A stretch of DNA of 64,000 nt from Faecalibacterium taiwanense (GCF_036632915.2 NZ_CP155552.1:2418001-2482000); one strand, 5' to 3'. Shown: positions 8,886 through 17,864, numbered from the stretch's first letter. Numbers and translations: made by a program. Notes: generated from the sequence alone by a model not told the origin.

Positions 8886-10289
8886 ATGAGCATCTACAAT
8901 GCCCTTTATGGGCGGGACGGCCACGGCGTAGGCCCAAACGAGCCGGAGAAAAAAGGCTTTGCACGCTTTTGCCAGATGGTCGGCCGCGACCTCGGCCAGC
9001 TGCTGGGCACGAACCTGATGGTCTGCGTGCTCTGCCTGCCTGCCGCACTGGGGGTCTCGCTGGGCGTAACCCTGCTCTCCCTGCCGCTGACGGTGGTGTG
9101 CAGTGCGGTCACCGGTCTGCTGACCGGCCCTGCCATGGTGCTGCTGGCAGACTGCGCTCTGCGCAGCTTGCAGAACGACCCCTCCCAGTGGCTGCCCCGG
9201 GCAAAGCAGACCCTAGCCGCCCATTGGAAAGCCGCCTGCGGCTTTGGCTGCATTGGCACGCTGGTGCTGGGGCTGCTGTGCTTTGTATCGGCCTTTGTGT
9301 TTGAAGCCGCCGCGCAGCAGGGGTATTACCCCGGGCTTGCCATTCTCGTTTTTCTGGCGCTGGATTTTCTGGTGCTGGCGGTTCTGGCTACGCTTTGCGC
9401 TGCCGTTCTGCCGCTGCAACTGCCCGCCCCGGACAGCTTGCTGCGCCGGGCGGGCAGGCTGCTGGCTGTCGCCCCGGCGCGCTGCGTCCTGGCAGGCGTT
9501 CTCATGCTGGCGGGCATCGGCGGCATGATCTTGCTGTTCCCGGTCAGCGTGTTCTGGGCGGTGCTGTTCGGCTTCTGGCTGCCGGGGCTGGCAGCGATGC
9601 AGACCCTGTTCCCGGTTTTGCGGCAGGAATACGGCGTAGAGGTGCGCAGCATCCCGCGCCCGGCAGCGCCGGATAAGCCCCTGACCGCACAGGAGCAGAA
9701 AAAGCGCTCCCGCGCCAACTGGTGGTATTACAACTGGGGCATCGTGGCGGTGGCGGCAATGGTCATTGTGGGCGTAGCGTATGTGGCGCACGGCCTGCTG
9801 ACTACCGTAGACCCGGACTACACCGTGGCGGTAGTCACGGCGGAGGCCCTGCCGGACGAGGCCGTGCAGCGCCTGCAGACTGCGCTGGCAGACTATGCGG
9901 AGGACGCCAACGGCGACGGGACTGTGGTGGTGCAGGTGAACAACTACACATGGAGCGCCGATGCCGCCCTGACCGACATGAACGGTCAGATGGCCGGTGC
10001 CACCCAGATGAACACCGACCTTGCCAACGGCGAGAGCAAAATCTGGATCTTGGATGACCCGGAGGGCTTCGAACAGGCCTATGGGGCACTGAGCGAAAAG
10101 CTGGGCGCGGAATGGCAGACAAAGCTTATCCCGTGGCGCAGCCAGCCCGCCCTTTCCGGGCTGGAACTGGGCAGCTACAACACTGCCGCCGATGGCAGCC
10201 AGACTGTTGATATCCAGAGCCGCTTTGCCGGGTACAGCGTGGCAGTGTTTGATGCTTCAGATGCGTTGTGGCAGGCGCTCAATTCGTAA
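8886..10289 (+). CDS. YesL-like DUF624 membrane protein with C-terminal extension
   Basis: A 467-residue protein. The first 235 residues carry about five hydrophobic segments with the DUF624/YesL pattern (start region with KKGFARFCQMVGRDLGQLLG). A further membrane helix lies near 290-310 (WYYNWGIVAVAAMVIVGVAY), followed by about 150 residues of probably extracellular domain with no recognised motif. YesL-family genes sit next to YesMN regulators and ABC sugar importers in other Firmicutes. The start directly follows the previous stop (one base), so it is the last gene of the operon. The C-terminal domain is longer than usual for the family. Confidence 0.7.
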   Translation: MSIYNALYGRDGHGVGPNEPEKKGFARFCQMVGRDLGQLLGTNLMVCVLCLPAALGVSLGVTLLSLPLTVVCSAVTGLLTGPAMVLLADCALRSLQNDPSQWLPRAKQTLAAHWKAACGFGCIGTLVLGLLCFVSAFVFEAAAQQGYYPGLAILVFLALDFLVLAVLATLCAAVLPLQLPAPDSLLRRAGRLLAVAPARCVLAGVLMLAGIGGMILLFPVSVFWAVLFGFWLPGLAAMQTLFPVLRQEYGVEVRSIPRPAAPDKPLTAQEQKKRSRANWWYYNWGIVAVAAMVIVGVAYVAHGLLTTVDPDYTVAVVTAEALPDEAVQRLQTALADYAEDANGDGTVVVQVNNYTWSADAALTDMNGQMAGATQMNTDLANGESKIWILDDPEGFEQAYGALSEKLGAEWQTKLIPWRSQPALSGLELGSYNTAADGSQTVDIQSRFAGYSVAVFDASDALWQALNS

Positions 10290-10364
10290 ACAGAAACGAC
10301 CGTCCGTTCTCTTTTTGTTTATGTGGTATTCTATACACAGAAAAATAGACGGAGGCATACCGCC

Positions 10365-10472
10365 ATGAATCCCCATACCACGCTGAATCTTGCCAAGATT
10401 GCTCTGTGCGCGGTGGAAACCGTACTGAGGAATACTTCGCCCGATGCAGAGGACTATCCCCCAGCCAGTTGA
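10365..10472 (+). CDS. Short ORF, possibly the 5' stub of a disrupted gene
   Basis: A 35-codon frame with GGAGG nine bases ahead of the ATG. It begins MNPHTTLNLAKIALCAVETV and ends ten codons after a TSPDAEDY stretch. Codon use matches the GC-rich chromosome up to about 10465, where AT-richer sequence begins. I read it as a chromosomal gene cut by the insertion of the adjacent mobile element, but a genuine small protein is possible. No homology is recognised. Confidence 0.4.
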   Translation: MNPHTTLNLAKIALCAVETVLRNTSPDAEDYPPAS

Positions 10473-11224
10473 ATAAAATAACAACGCTGCAAGTGCTTAT
10501 CGTCAGGCTGTTACAGATGCAGCAGCATAAAACGGACATCTCTTCAATAAAAAAGTCAAGTAGACTTCAATTTGAGCCAAATAGTAAGACTTCTTATGCT
10601 TTACCGTCATAAATTTTTCAAAATCATCTTGACGCACCTTGCGAAACATGATATTCTCTGTCACAAATCTCACTGATTTTGTGGATTGGTTTGAAACCAT
10701 CCACAAGATGTGGTCGTGTTCATTTTGAACACAGCCACAGAAAGTGGTTGGTTATCACCGTGAGACCCACCACTTCCGTGAGGAAAAGTCCACGAAGAAT
10801 TTACCGCCCCGCAACACACCCGATTCATTTTGCCGCCGATTCACCCGACAAAATCCATCGCTGCGCTGCGTGGGCGGTATTTTTCTTTTTCACAAATAAA
10901 ATCTTATGTAGTTGTTCAATCTTCCAAAATTTGTTTTTAGTTGTTGACTGTACAACTTCAAAGTGTTATTCTTGTGTTTGAAAGAAGTAGGACGTAGTGT
11001 CCGCGCTGTGCCCGGCTTTCTTCATACCGAACCTTGAATCCTTCATAAGCCGTCTGAACGTGATACTGCGCCACAACCTCACACTTTCTGTGGGCGAGCC
11101 GGACAACGCCGCTGCACAAACAGGGGCAGGAACTTCGTTCGGAGCAAACGGTGACCCCATTACATGAGCAGCGGAACTCTCTACTTATTTTTGCGTCTTA
11201 ACAATTCGGAAACATTTGTTGAAC
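10473..11224. other. Non-coding junction region with hairpins
   Basis: No convincing gene is seen in these 750 bases. Two hairpins are visible: an imperfect stem at 10679-10706 (TTGTGGAT against ATCCACAA) and AAGTGGT/ACCACTT at 10742-10775. A 56-codon frame from a GTG at 10997 to 11167 has no clear ribosome site and may be the tail of a lost element gene. The region probably holds the left end of the mobC element, but no terminal repeat could be recognised. Confidence 0.4.
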
Positions 11225-11431
11225 TTGTCGGGGCTAGGCCCCTCCATCTGCTATCGCAGACCGTTCTGCCGCTTAAAAGCCCCACTGGGGCTTTCATTGC
11301 TGCGCTGCGCTTCGCAAACGCGGTCCCACCCCAAACCCTGCTCATGGTTCGCACCTGACGGTGCGAACAGCAACGGCGTGTCGTGTTTTACATAACTTCA
11401 CCGAGGAGTTATCGAACAGACAGGAGGTACA
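11225..11431 (+). other. Candidate origin of transfer (hairpin cluster ahead of mobC)
   Basis: Several perfect inverted repeats are packed directly upstream of mobC and the relaxase gene. They are GGGGCTAGGCCCC (11230-11242), TCTGC/GCAGA (11247-11260), AAAGCCCC/GGGGCTTT (11276-11294), GTTCGCACC/GGTGCGAAC (11347-11368) and ATAACT/AGTTAT (11392-11412). Origins of transfer in mobilizable elements usually lie just ahead of mobC. The hairpins are seen; the function is inferred from position. Confidence 0.45.
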
Positions 11432-11866
11432 ATGAACAAAACGAATGTTCAATCGACCCCTAGCAATTCCCAGCACCACGACACGCCGAACAACAAAACG
11501 CACGTCATCAAGTTCCGTGTGACAACGGAGGAAAAAGCGTCACTGGAACTCACTTGCAAACTCCTGAATCTCTCCCTCTCCACTTTTATCCGCCGTGCCA
11601 TTCACAACGTCAAGATCGAGAAAACAGTCATCGTTGCTGGTGGCGGAGAAGAAACCCTGACCGCTGTTTCCACTTTGCTTGCCCAGTGCAGCAAGGTGGG
11701 CAGCAATCTCAACCAGCTTGCAAGGCACTTCAATTCCGGCGGTGCAGACACCGAGCAGATCCGGGCGAAACTCCTTGACGAACTTGCAGACCTGACTGCA
11801 TTCCGGCTGCACGCCGAGAAAGTTCTGGGTGAACTGTATGGCAACGCTCAAGCATATCGCCTCTAA
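11432..11866 (+). CDS. mobC: MobC-type relaxosome accessory protein
   Basis: A 144-residue protein that would help the relaxase load at the origin of transfer. After a disordered Asn/Thr-rich N terminus it has a ribbon-helix-helix-like segment (KFRVTTEEKASLELTCKLL, about 31-50). The MobC core with CSKVGSNLNQLARHFN lies near residue 90. ACAGGAGG precedes the ATG. It overlaps the relaxase start (11838) by 29 bp, the usual mobC-relaxase arrangement. It appears intact although its partner is destroyed. Confidence 0.85.
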   Translation: MNKTNVQSTPSNSQHHDTPNNKTHVIKFRVTTEEKASLELTCKLLNLSLSTFIRRAIHNVKIEKTVIVAGGGEETLTAVSTLLAQCSKVGSNLNQLARHFNSGGADTEQIRAKLLDELADLTAFRLHAEKVLGELYGNAQAYRL

Positions 11867-13025
11867 AAACTCGGACTACACCGCCATCGAAGCGTACCTC
11901 GTTTACCAGCACGATGAATTTTCCGGCAAGGTAATTCTGGACAAGCAAGGCCGCCCCATGCTGCGAGAATCGTACATCCTCGACACCCTTGAGTGTGGCG
12001 ATTTCTCGTTTGCAACAGCCTGTCTGCTGGCAAACCGCAAGTATGGTAAGAATACCCAGCATGGTGATATAGGCATGTCACCAGTCTTGTCTCCGCTTTA
12101 CAAATGGATTTTCCTAAAAAGACACGATTATCTGGCCGATATTATTTAATCGTTTTCATCATCTGTATTTGCGTTATCTGTGTCGATTTGCTGAAAGTTG
12201 GTATTTGTTCCCAGAACACTCCCTAGTACCGCTGCAACACCAACTACAGTAACTCCTGCTATCATCGCCATCTTAGTCAACCATTTTTTATTTTCAGAGT
12301 CTTTTTTATCCACAGCATTGGCAATATCTTTCATTTGTTCGATAATATATTTTCGCTCATCGAAAGATAAGGTATCTTTGTCTAATTCTGTTTGTAGTGC
12401 CATTATTATTGAGTTGTATGTTTCATATGTACTTCTTAGACTCTCGTTATCTGAATCTATAGCTCGATTCAGCAATTCCTTGTAATCAAGGAGAATTGTT
12501 TTAACTGTCCCAGAAAATTCAGGGAACTGCTCCAATGCTTTTTGGCAACTTCCGGCTCCATTTTATCTACCATCGACGCCAACTGAACAACATTTGCTTT
12601 CGTAAGATGTCTGAAATCATCTATACCTAGCTTTTTCAGAGCACGCTTTTCGCTTATCCGATAGTCCATTTCGTCATCCTCCACATATGCGACGGCCACT
12701 TTTGACCTAATAATAACATACTCCAAAAACATTTTCCATCCTAACTATTTATTTGACCTTAAACATTGTTATCCCAGCGTTTTAGCAACACCGTGCAGAG
12801 CTGACAGCGTACCGGGCGGCAGCAGCCTATTTCAAGGCAAACAACATTACCAAGCTGCCCAGCCCGAAAAAGCTGGAAGCCGAGTATGCGCAGTTGGCAT
12901 CCGAAAAGGCGAAGTTCTACGAGCAGTACAAGGAAGCCAAGGAAGAACTGCTCAAGCTGAAAACCGCAAAGCAGAATGTTGCGTCCTTTTTCCGGGAGGA
13001 AGAACAGGCGCAGCAGGAGAGATAA
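11838..13025 (+). pseudogene. Relaxase gene with its core replaced by an inserted segment
   Basis: Two separated pieces of one MobP/VirD2-type relaxase gene remain. The N-terminal piece (from ATG 11838, MATLKHIASKNSDYTAIEAY, to about 12072, KYGKNTQHGD) stops just before the HUH histidine region would begin. The C-terminal piece (about 12786-13025) encodes the typical relaxase tail with NVASFFREEEQ. About 715 bp of AT-rich unrelated DNA lies between, carrying a minus-strand gene. The frame from 11838 runs into this DNA and stops at 12149. Family relaxases are roughly 500 residues; only about 160 remain, without catalytic residues, so the element cannot nick its own origin. Confidence 0.8.
12146..12669 (-). 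pseudogene. Frameshifted single-pass membrane protein gene inside the relaxase
   Basis: Two minus-strand frames join into one protein of about 175 residues if a base is restored in the T5 run at 12539-12543 (A5 on the coding strand): frame one ends PEVAKK, frame two continues LEQFPEFSGTVKTILLDYKE. I place the start at ATG 12669 because GGAGG lies eight bases upstream. The N-terminal half is helical; a single hydrophobic helix lies near the C terminus (MAMIAGVTVVGVAAVLGSVL), followed by an Asp/Asn-rich tail. No family is recognised. The segment is clearly AT-richer than the relaxase around it, so it was acquired separately. Confidence 0.6.
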
Positions 13026-13037
13026 AGGAGTGTGCGT

Positions 13038-13921
13038 ATGATCAACTTGAAAATCGACCCGGAGTTTCAGTCCCAGATTTCCCCTCTGACCGATGATGAA
13101 TTCAAGCAGCTTGAAGAAAATATCCTGAAAGCGGGCAAGCTGCTCTCTCCTTTGATCGTGTGGAACAATACACTTGTTGACGGTCACAATCGTTATGCGA
13201 TTCTTCAGAAGCATCCCGAAATCTACTTTTCTACCATGCCGCTCCGCTTTGCAAATCGTGAGGAAGCTCTCGCTTGGATCTGCAAGAATCAGCTGGGGCG
13301 GCGCAATTTAACCCGGAGCAGAAGAAGTTCCTCATTGGAAAGCAGTACAGTGTGGAGCATCGAAAGCCCGGTGGAAACGGCAACAACCAGTATACGGTTA
13401 CTACCGAAGAACCTGTTCAGGAGGAATTGTGTCAAAATGACACAATTCCTCCCACTGCTACGGAAAACAGCGTCCGTAAGCAGATTGCGGAGCGGAACAA
13501 TGTCAGCGAATCCTACGTTGCCCGTTCTGAAAAGTTCATGCGGGGCGTGGAGATCATGGAGCAGATGATGCCCGGTACAAAAGAAAAGATCCTGTCCGGG
13601 CAATTCAAAGTCCGTGATGCCGATATGCACCGCCTCGCCAGAGCTGATTTTCCGAACCGCAAGCAGATCGTGCACGAGATTCTGCACCCGGAAGACCGTT
13701 CGGCTCCGCAGTCGAGCTACTCACACTACTCTGGAATCAACTACTCAGCGCTGGAAGTCGCTGTCCGGCGGATTCAGCAGGACTTTGATTTTTTGACGAG
13801 ATACTTGCCTAAGCTACCGGACGATTCCTACGCCAAAACTGAAACGCTAAAAATCCTCAAGCAACACAAAGCGTATATGGCACAGTTTGAAGAAATGCTG
13901 AACGATAAAGAAATCGCATAA
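13038..13921 (+). pseudogene. ParB-like DNA-binding protein gene, frameshifted
   Basis: AAAGGAG seven bases upstream marks ATG 13038. The N-terminal part has a ParB/Srx-like nuclease fold signature (PLIVWNNTLVDGHNRYAILQ, about residues 37-56). At 13312-13314 the frame shifts: the first frame reads NLTRSRR, whereas the next frame continues PEQKKFLIGKQYSVEHRKPG, as expected for this family. One C appears to be missing from a CCC run. The remaining 200 residues are intact and hold a helix-turn-helix-like stretch (AERNNVSESYVARSEKF). Such proteins accompany mobilizable elements in gut Clostridia. Confidence 0.75.
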
Positions 13922-14063
13922 CGACAGGCACTTGTAAGCCATCAACGAGCCACCAGCCGCAAGTGCAGGGCGGAAAACATCCGCGCTCTTGCGCCTGATA
14001 AAAATGGAACTTTGATTTTCTCGCCTGGCTTTGCCACGGTGGGACGATCAAAGGAGCGTGCGT

Positions 14064-14429
14064 TTGAACAAAAAGAAAAAGTCCACAAATACTTCCCCTT
14101 ATCCCGATGAAGTCATCGACCGTCTGGCGCGGGCATTCTACCCGGCCATCCTTGCCTGCTGGAACAGTGAGGAAGGTCAGCGGGAGTTTGCCGCGTGGCA
14201 GGCGGAACAGGCTCATATCTCTGGCAAAGAAAAACAGGAAGTTCCCGCTAGCAGAGTTCCCATAAAACAGTATTTGCAAAAGTTCCCTAAATGGGGAAGA
14301 TTTGGCGTGACTTCGGTCACGCCTTTTCTTTGCTTCCAGTTCATCCAGAGGATGTACCCCAGCCCATCGTACTTGATATGGATGTGCTGCACCCGCTTTC
14401 CGCTGGACTTATCCGGGGCATCCACATAG
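14064..14429 (+). CDS. Small conserved element protein of unknown function
   Basis: A TTG start with AAAGGAG seven bases upstream opens a 121-codon frame. The first 55 residues look like a real conserved small protein: a Lys-rich start, then PYPDEVIDRLARAFYPAILA and EEGQREFAAWQAEQ. The remainder reads through a strong terminator hairpin at 14304-14327 and into the antisense of the recombinase gene, so the natural stop has probably been lost. The function is unknown. It sits between the ParB-like gene and the convergent recombinase. Confidence 0.55.
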   Translation: MNKKKKSTNTSPYPDEVIDRLARAFYPAILACWNSEEGQREFAAWQAEQAHISGKEKQEVPASRVPIKQYLQKFPKWGRFGVTSVTPFLCFQFIQRMYPSPSYLIWMCCTRFPLDLSGAST

Positions 14430-15951
14430 ATAGCGGACACCAGTTCACGGAGAGCATAGGGGTGAGTTCTTCAATATGGACGTACTTGTGCGCTTTCTGG
14501 ACGAACTTTTCAATATTCTCGATTTGCTGTTCCTGTACTTCGATTTCCTGCTGGATAGAGAGGACGTCCTCTTCCAGCTGCTTCTGCTCGGCATCGTAAC
14601 TCTGGCTCATCATGTCAAAACGTTCATCGCTCAGCTTTCCACTGGCGTTGTCCTCGTAGATCTTCATGAACAGCCGTTTGAGATCTGCGATCCGCTTCTC
14701 ATTCCGGGCAAGCTGCTTCTTCAGGACGGTCAGCTTTTCGGTGCTTTCCACCCGAAGCTGCTCCTCCATGACCTTGCGGAAGTAGTCTTCATGGCAAAGG
14801 ATGTAGTCCGTTACCTGCTGGATATGGTTCAGCACACGGCCTTCCAGAACCTTTACCCGGATGAAGTGTCCCTTGCACTTGCTCCCGTTCTTCTTGTGCA
14901 GAGAGCAATCAAAGAAGTCTTGACTGAAGTCCCTGTTATTGGACGAACCATATTGCATCTTGGAACCGCAGTCAGCGCAGTAGACCATACCGGAGAAAAT
15001 GCTGCTCTTGCCTGTCCGGGTCATGCGGTGACGCTGGTTACGAATCTCCTGAACCTTTTCAAACACATCATCGTCAATAATGCGCTCATGTGTATCCGGG
15101 AAGATAGCCTGATTTTCCACAGGATTCAGATGTCTCTTTTTATCCCAGATAGAGTTAGTATAGGTCTTGAAATTGACTGTGCAGCCAGTGTACTCCCGGC
15201 GTTCCAGAATCAAACTTACTGCTCTTTTATCCCAGCGATAAGGGTCTTCCGGGGCAGGTGCGTTTGTACTCCGGCCATGGCTCAACTTGTAGGCGGTAGG
15301 GGTCAGAACCTTATCTTCCCACAGTTGGTTCGCAATTTGGGTCGGCCCACGGCCTTCCATGCACATGGAGAAGATGCGCTTCACGACCGCAGCCGCTTCC
15401 AGATCAACAAGCCAATGCTTCGGGTTCTCCGGGTCTTTTACATAGCCGTACGGCACATTGACCGTCAGCGGTACGCCACGCTCTCCCTTGGCCTTCTGAA
15501 CGGCCCGAATCTTGCGGCTGGTATCGCGGGCGTAAAACTCGTTGAACCAGTTCTTAATGCCCGCAAAATCGTTGTTTACGCTGTTCGGGTCAATGGTGTC
15601 GTAGTTGTCGTTAATGGCAATGTAGCGAACGCCATACTGGGGAAAGGTGAAGTTGGTGTACAGACCTGTCAAGGCAGAATTGCGCCCCAGTCGGGATAAA
15701 TCCTTCGTGATAACGATTCCTACACGCCCTGCTTCGATCTCGACCAGCATACTCTGAAAGCCGGGACGGTCATAGTTCGTGCCGGAGTAGCCATCATCCA
15801 CAAAGAACACCGGGTTCGGGAAGTAGTTCTTCTTGGCGTATTCCAGAAGGATGGCCTTCTGGTTCTCAATGGACAGGCTTTCGCCGAGCCGTGCGTCCTC
15901 TTGCGACAGTCGGCAGTAAAGTGCGGTGATTTTATTCGTTGCTCCAGACAT
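14213..15951 (-). pseudogene. Large serine recombinase, frameshifted near the C terminus
   Basis: A site-specific DNA integrase/excisionase of the large serine recombinase family, about 580 residues if repaired. I chose ATG 15951 (AAGGAGG upstream) over an in-frame ATG at 16038 that overlaps the previous stop. The resolvase domain has the catalytic Ser in YCRLSQEDARLGES and the motif DLSRLGRN. A recombinase domain, a zinc ribbon (CADCGSKM) and a coiled coil follow. At 14459-14462 one C is missing from the coding-strand CCCC run: the current frame drifts into nonsense, while the other frame gives SAIYVDAPDKSSGKR, the expected tail, and runs to 14213. The resolvase domain is intact, so some activity may remain. 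Confidence 0.85.
14304..14327 (+). terminator. Rho-independent terminator
   Basis: GGCGTGAC, a TTCG tetraloop, GTCACGCC and then TTTT form a textbook terminator on the plus strand. It ends the mobC-to-14064 transcription unit. Confidence 0.8.
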
Positions 15952-16034
15952 TGTTGTGTCCTCCTTACTCTGTGGAGCAACTGTCAGTACAGGATTGGTT
16001 ACCGGGTCAAGTATAGCAGAATTGGGCGCAGTTG

Positions 16035-16499
16035 TCATTCGTCTGCACCCTCATCTTCAAATTTTTGCTGGGCGTTCTTGGCAACAATGCGCTCCAGCTT
16101 CTTCAAAAAGGATTCCTTGCCCTCATAGCTGCCGGTCACGGTGTAGGTGGTGTGACCGACTTTCTCCGTGGTGGTCAGTTCTGGAATCCAGAAAGCGGAC
16201 AGGTTCTTGACATGGAGGTTGCCGTTCTCGTCCACATAAGAGCCGTGTTTCTTCTGCTCTTCGGTCAAGGGCTGCCGCTTGAAATAGATTTCATTTTCGG
16301 AGATGCTCACGGTTTCGCTGGCTTGCTCCTTCGGGGTGTCGTCATACAGCTGGGCAAAAAATGCCAGTGCATCCTCGGGTGAGTCTTCCTCCATGAGCTG
16401 CTCGAAAACTCGCTGCTCCTCTGCCGAGAGGTTGTTCCATGCGGCATCCAACTCCTGCTCGTTGGCCGCGTTGACAAAGGCTTCGATTTCTTTTTTCAT
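16035..16499 (-). CDS. Conserved element protein upstream of recombinase
   Basis: A 154-residue acidic protein without a membrane segment. ATG 16499 is preceded by AAAGGAGG. The first half is helical and Glu-rich (EIEAFVNAANEQELDAAWNN), the second half beta-rich with a GSYEGKESFLKKLERIVAKN stretch near the C terminus. Its stop overlaps an in-frame ATG of the recombinase frame (ATGA), so the two are probably co-translated. It could modulate the recombinase, but no family function is recognised. Confidence 0.7.
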   Translation of the reverse strand: MKKEIEAFVNAANEQELDAAWNNLSAEEQRVFEQLMEEDSPEDALAFFAQLYDDTPKEQASETVSISENEIYFKRQPLTEEQKKHGSYVDENGNLHVKNLSAFWIPELTTTEKVGHTTYTVTGSYEGKESFLKKLERIVAKNAQQKFEDEGADE

Positions 16500-16674
16500 G
16501 GTGCATCCTCCTTTGGCTGCGGAAAGCGGTTTTTCAAAAAGTATGGGTTTTCGTGAGAGCAAGAATCGTCCCGTGGCCACAAATTTTCAATACTTGAAAA
16601 TTCCTGCCCCTTTGGGACTGCTTCTTGTTGGGGCGTGCCTGCCCCAAACCCTGCCAGATAAAAGCAAAGGGGCA

Positions 16675-17091
16675 TTATCTGCCCCGATGCTTTTCCTTTC
16701 GCTTCTGCTGTTTCAGTTCAAACTGACGCTGCTTTTCTGCTTCGCGTTGTTTACGGCTAAGTGCTTTTCGCACCAGCTTATTTTCTTCTCGCTGCATTTG
16801 CAACGCCTGCTGTGACTTTGTACCGATTCCTGTGGCAACTGTTTCCTTTCGGATTTGTCGTTGCAATCGCTTTGGGTTCACAGACTCTTTCTTTACAACT
16901 GTCTCAACAGATGGACTGAAGCGCAGCCGACTGTAATTTTTGAGCAGATACTCCCAGACTTCATAGTCCTTTGGTTCTGGACCAAACACGACTTTACACA
17001 CTGAAAGCTTTCTTCTCTCAATACGTTCAAATACTCCGATCCAGAATGGATCCTCAAAAAATACAGTCAGCTTTGTAGAATCAATGTCCAT
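16675..17091 (-). CDS. YjdF family protein (DUF2992)
   Basis: A 138-residue protein. The first 90 residues match the YjdF/DUF2992 family: LTVFFEDPFWIGVFER at the start, then VCKVVFGPEPKDYEVWEYLL. The C-terminal 50 residues are highly basic and probably coiled coil. In other Firmicutes yjdF is controlled by a riboswitch that senses aromatic heterocycles; the long structured leader upstream here fits that. AGGAGGG precedes the start. It is the first gene of the minus-strand group before the 16499 gene and the recombinase. The biochemical function is not established. Confidence 0.85.
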   Translation of the reverse strand: MDIDSTKLTVFFEDPFWIGVFERIERRKLSVCKVVFGPEPKDYEVWEYLLKNYSRLRFSPSVETVVKKESVNPKRLQRQIRKETVATGIGTKSQQALQMQREENKLVRKALSRKQREAEKQRQFELKQQKRKEKHRGR

Positions 17092-17094
17092 AAC

Positions 17095-17230
17095 GAAACC
17101 CTCCTGAAATAAATCCTTACAGGAACGGACAACCCGGAGGGAAGGTTACTTACCTACACCGTGCGGTGTAGACGGCTGGGCTACCTACCAGCTCTGGCAT
17201 CTCTCAGAAAGAAATGCGTTGCGTTTTTAT
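17095..17230 (-). promoter_or_regulatory. Structured leader, candidate yjdF-type riboswitch
   Basis: Upstream of the YjdF-family gene the minus strand holds a gene-free leader of about 130 bases with several stems. CTACACCG/CGGTGTAG is a perfect hairpin around 17155-17173. GAGCTGG and CCAGC flank a GTAGGTAGCC block, and a CCTTCCCTCC stretch lies before the ribosome site. Family knowledge links yjdF genes to a riboswitch of similar size. I could not match the consensus by eye, so this is a candidate only. Confidence 0.45.
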
Positions 17231-17353
17231 CCTGCTTTTATTATATAAAGCACATCCCTGTGCATTATATCTGCCTTAATTGGTTTTCCAAGTGAAGTAT
17301 ACCACACTCGTGGTCAAATGACCACCCATATATACGAGAATTTGGCCGTTTTA

Positions 17354-17394
17354 CTGCGTACGTGCGTACCAACCTTCCGTACGCACGTACGCAG
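17354..17394. repeat. Perfect 16-bp inverted repeat
   Basis: CTGCGTACGTGCGTAC (17354-17369) and its exact reverse complement (17379-17394) flank the 9-base loop CAACCTTCC. There is no T-run, so it is not a terminator. It lies in an 800-bp gene-free stretch of the first element with two further hairpins. A protein-binding site, replication or transfer origin, or recombination site are all possible. Confidence 0.75.
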
Positions 17395-17620
17395 CGATTC
17401 GCCCGAAACGTACCTTATACAACCGTTCCCCTCGGAGAGCCCACGGCACTTTGCAGGCCGCAGGGATGAAAGTGTCATAGTGGGTTATTACACTTCCGCA
17501 GAAGTGCCTTTTCCTCGCCGCAAACAGCCGGGGTGCGCCTTTGTGGAGCTTTCTATGCGGCGAATCCACATCGTCCACAGGCGATGTGAGCAGGGATTCT
17601 AAGGGGCGCAGCACCTTTGG

Positions 17621-17670
17621 CACACGACTTTGGTACAAAGTCTAGTGTGTTACACCTTGCCAGAGGTGTA
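17621..17670. repeat. Pair of adjacent hairpins
   Basis: CACAC-GACTTTG, loop GTA, CAAAGTC-TA-GTGTG (17621-17649) is followed at once by TACACCT, loop TGCCAG, AGGTGTA (17651-17670). With the 17354 repeat they make a cluster of strong secondary structure in the 17.1-17.9 kb non-coding stretch. Nothing else recognisable lies in this stretch. Confidence 0.55.
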
Positions 17671-17864
17671 CACGTTCCTGAAATGCAAAAAGCCCCATAC
17701 CCAACACCTTGACGGTGCGGACATGGGACTTGATGCTTCCTCGGCCTAGCCGGGTACTCGTAACCAATCCTGACAGGCAGTTGCCGTGTCATTTCTCGAA
17801 AACTGTTTTACGAATACCCAGCACTGGGGAACTCCCTGCCTTACTTATCGTGTGTGGATTTTTG

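Noticed and set aside
10503..10706. A 67-codon minus-strand frame in the left junction
   Set aside because: It has no ribosome site and overlaps a hairpin; there is not enough support to call a gene.
11225..11412. A CRISPR array or other regularly spaced repeat
   Set aside because: The inverted repeats differ from each other in sequence and spacing, with no repeated unit.
14476..15699. A 407-codon plus-strand frame across the first serine recombinase
   Set aside because: The recombinase on the other strand has catalytic motifs and a ribosome site; this frame has neither.
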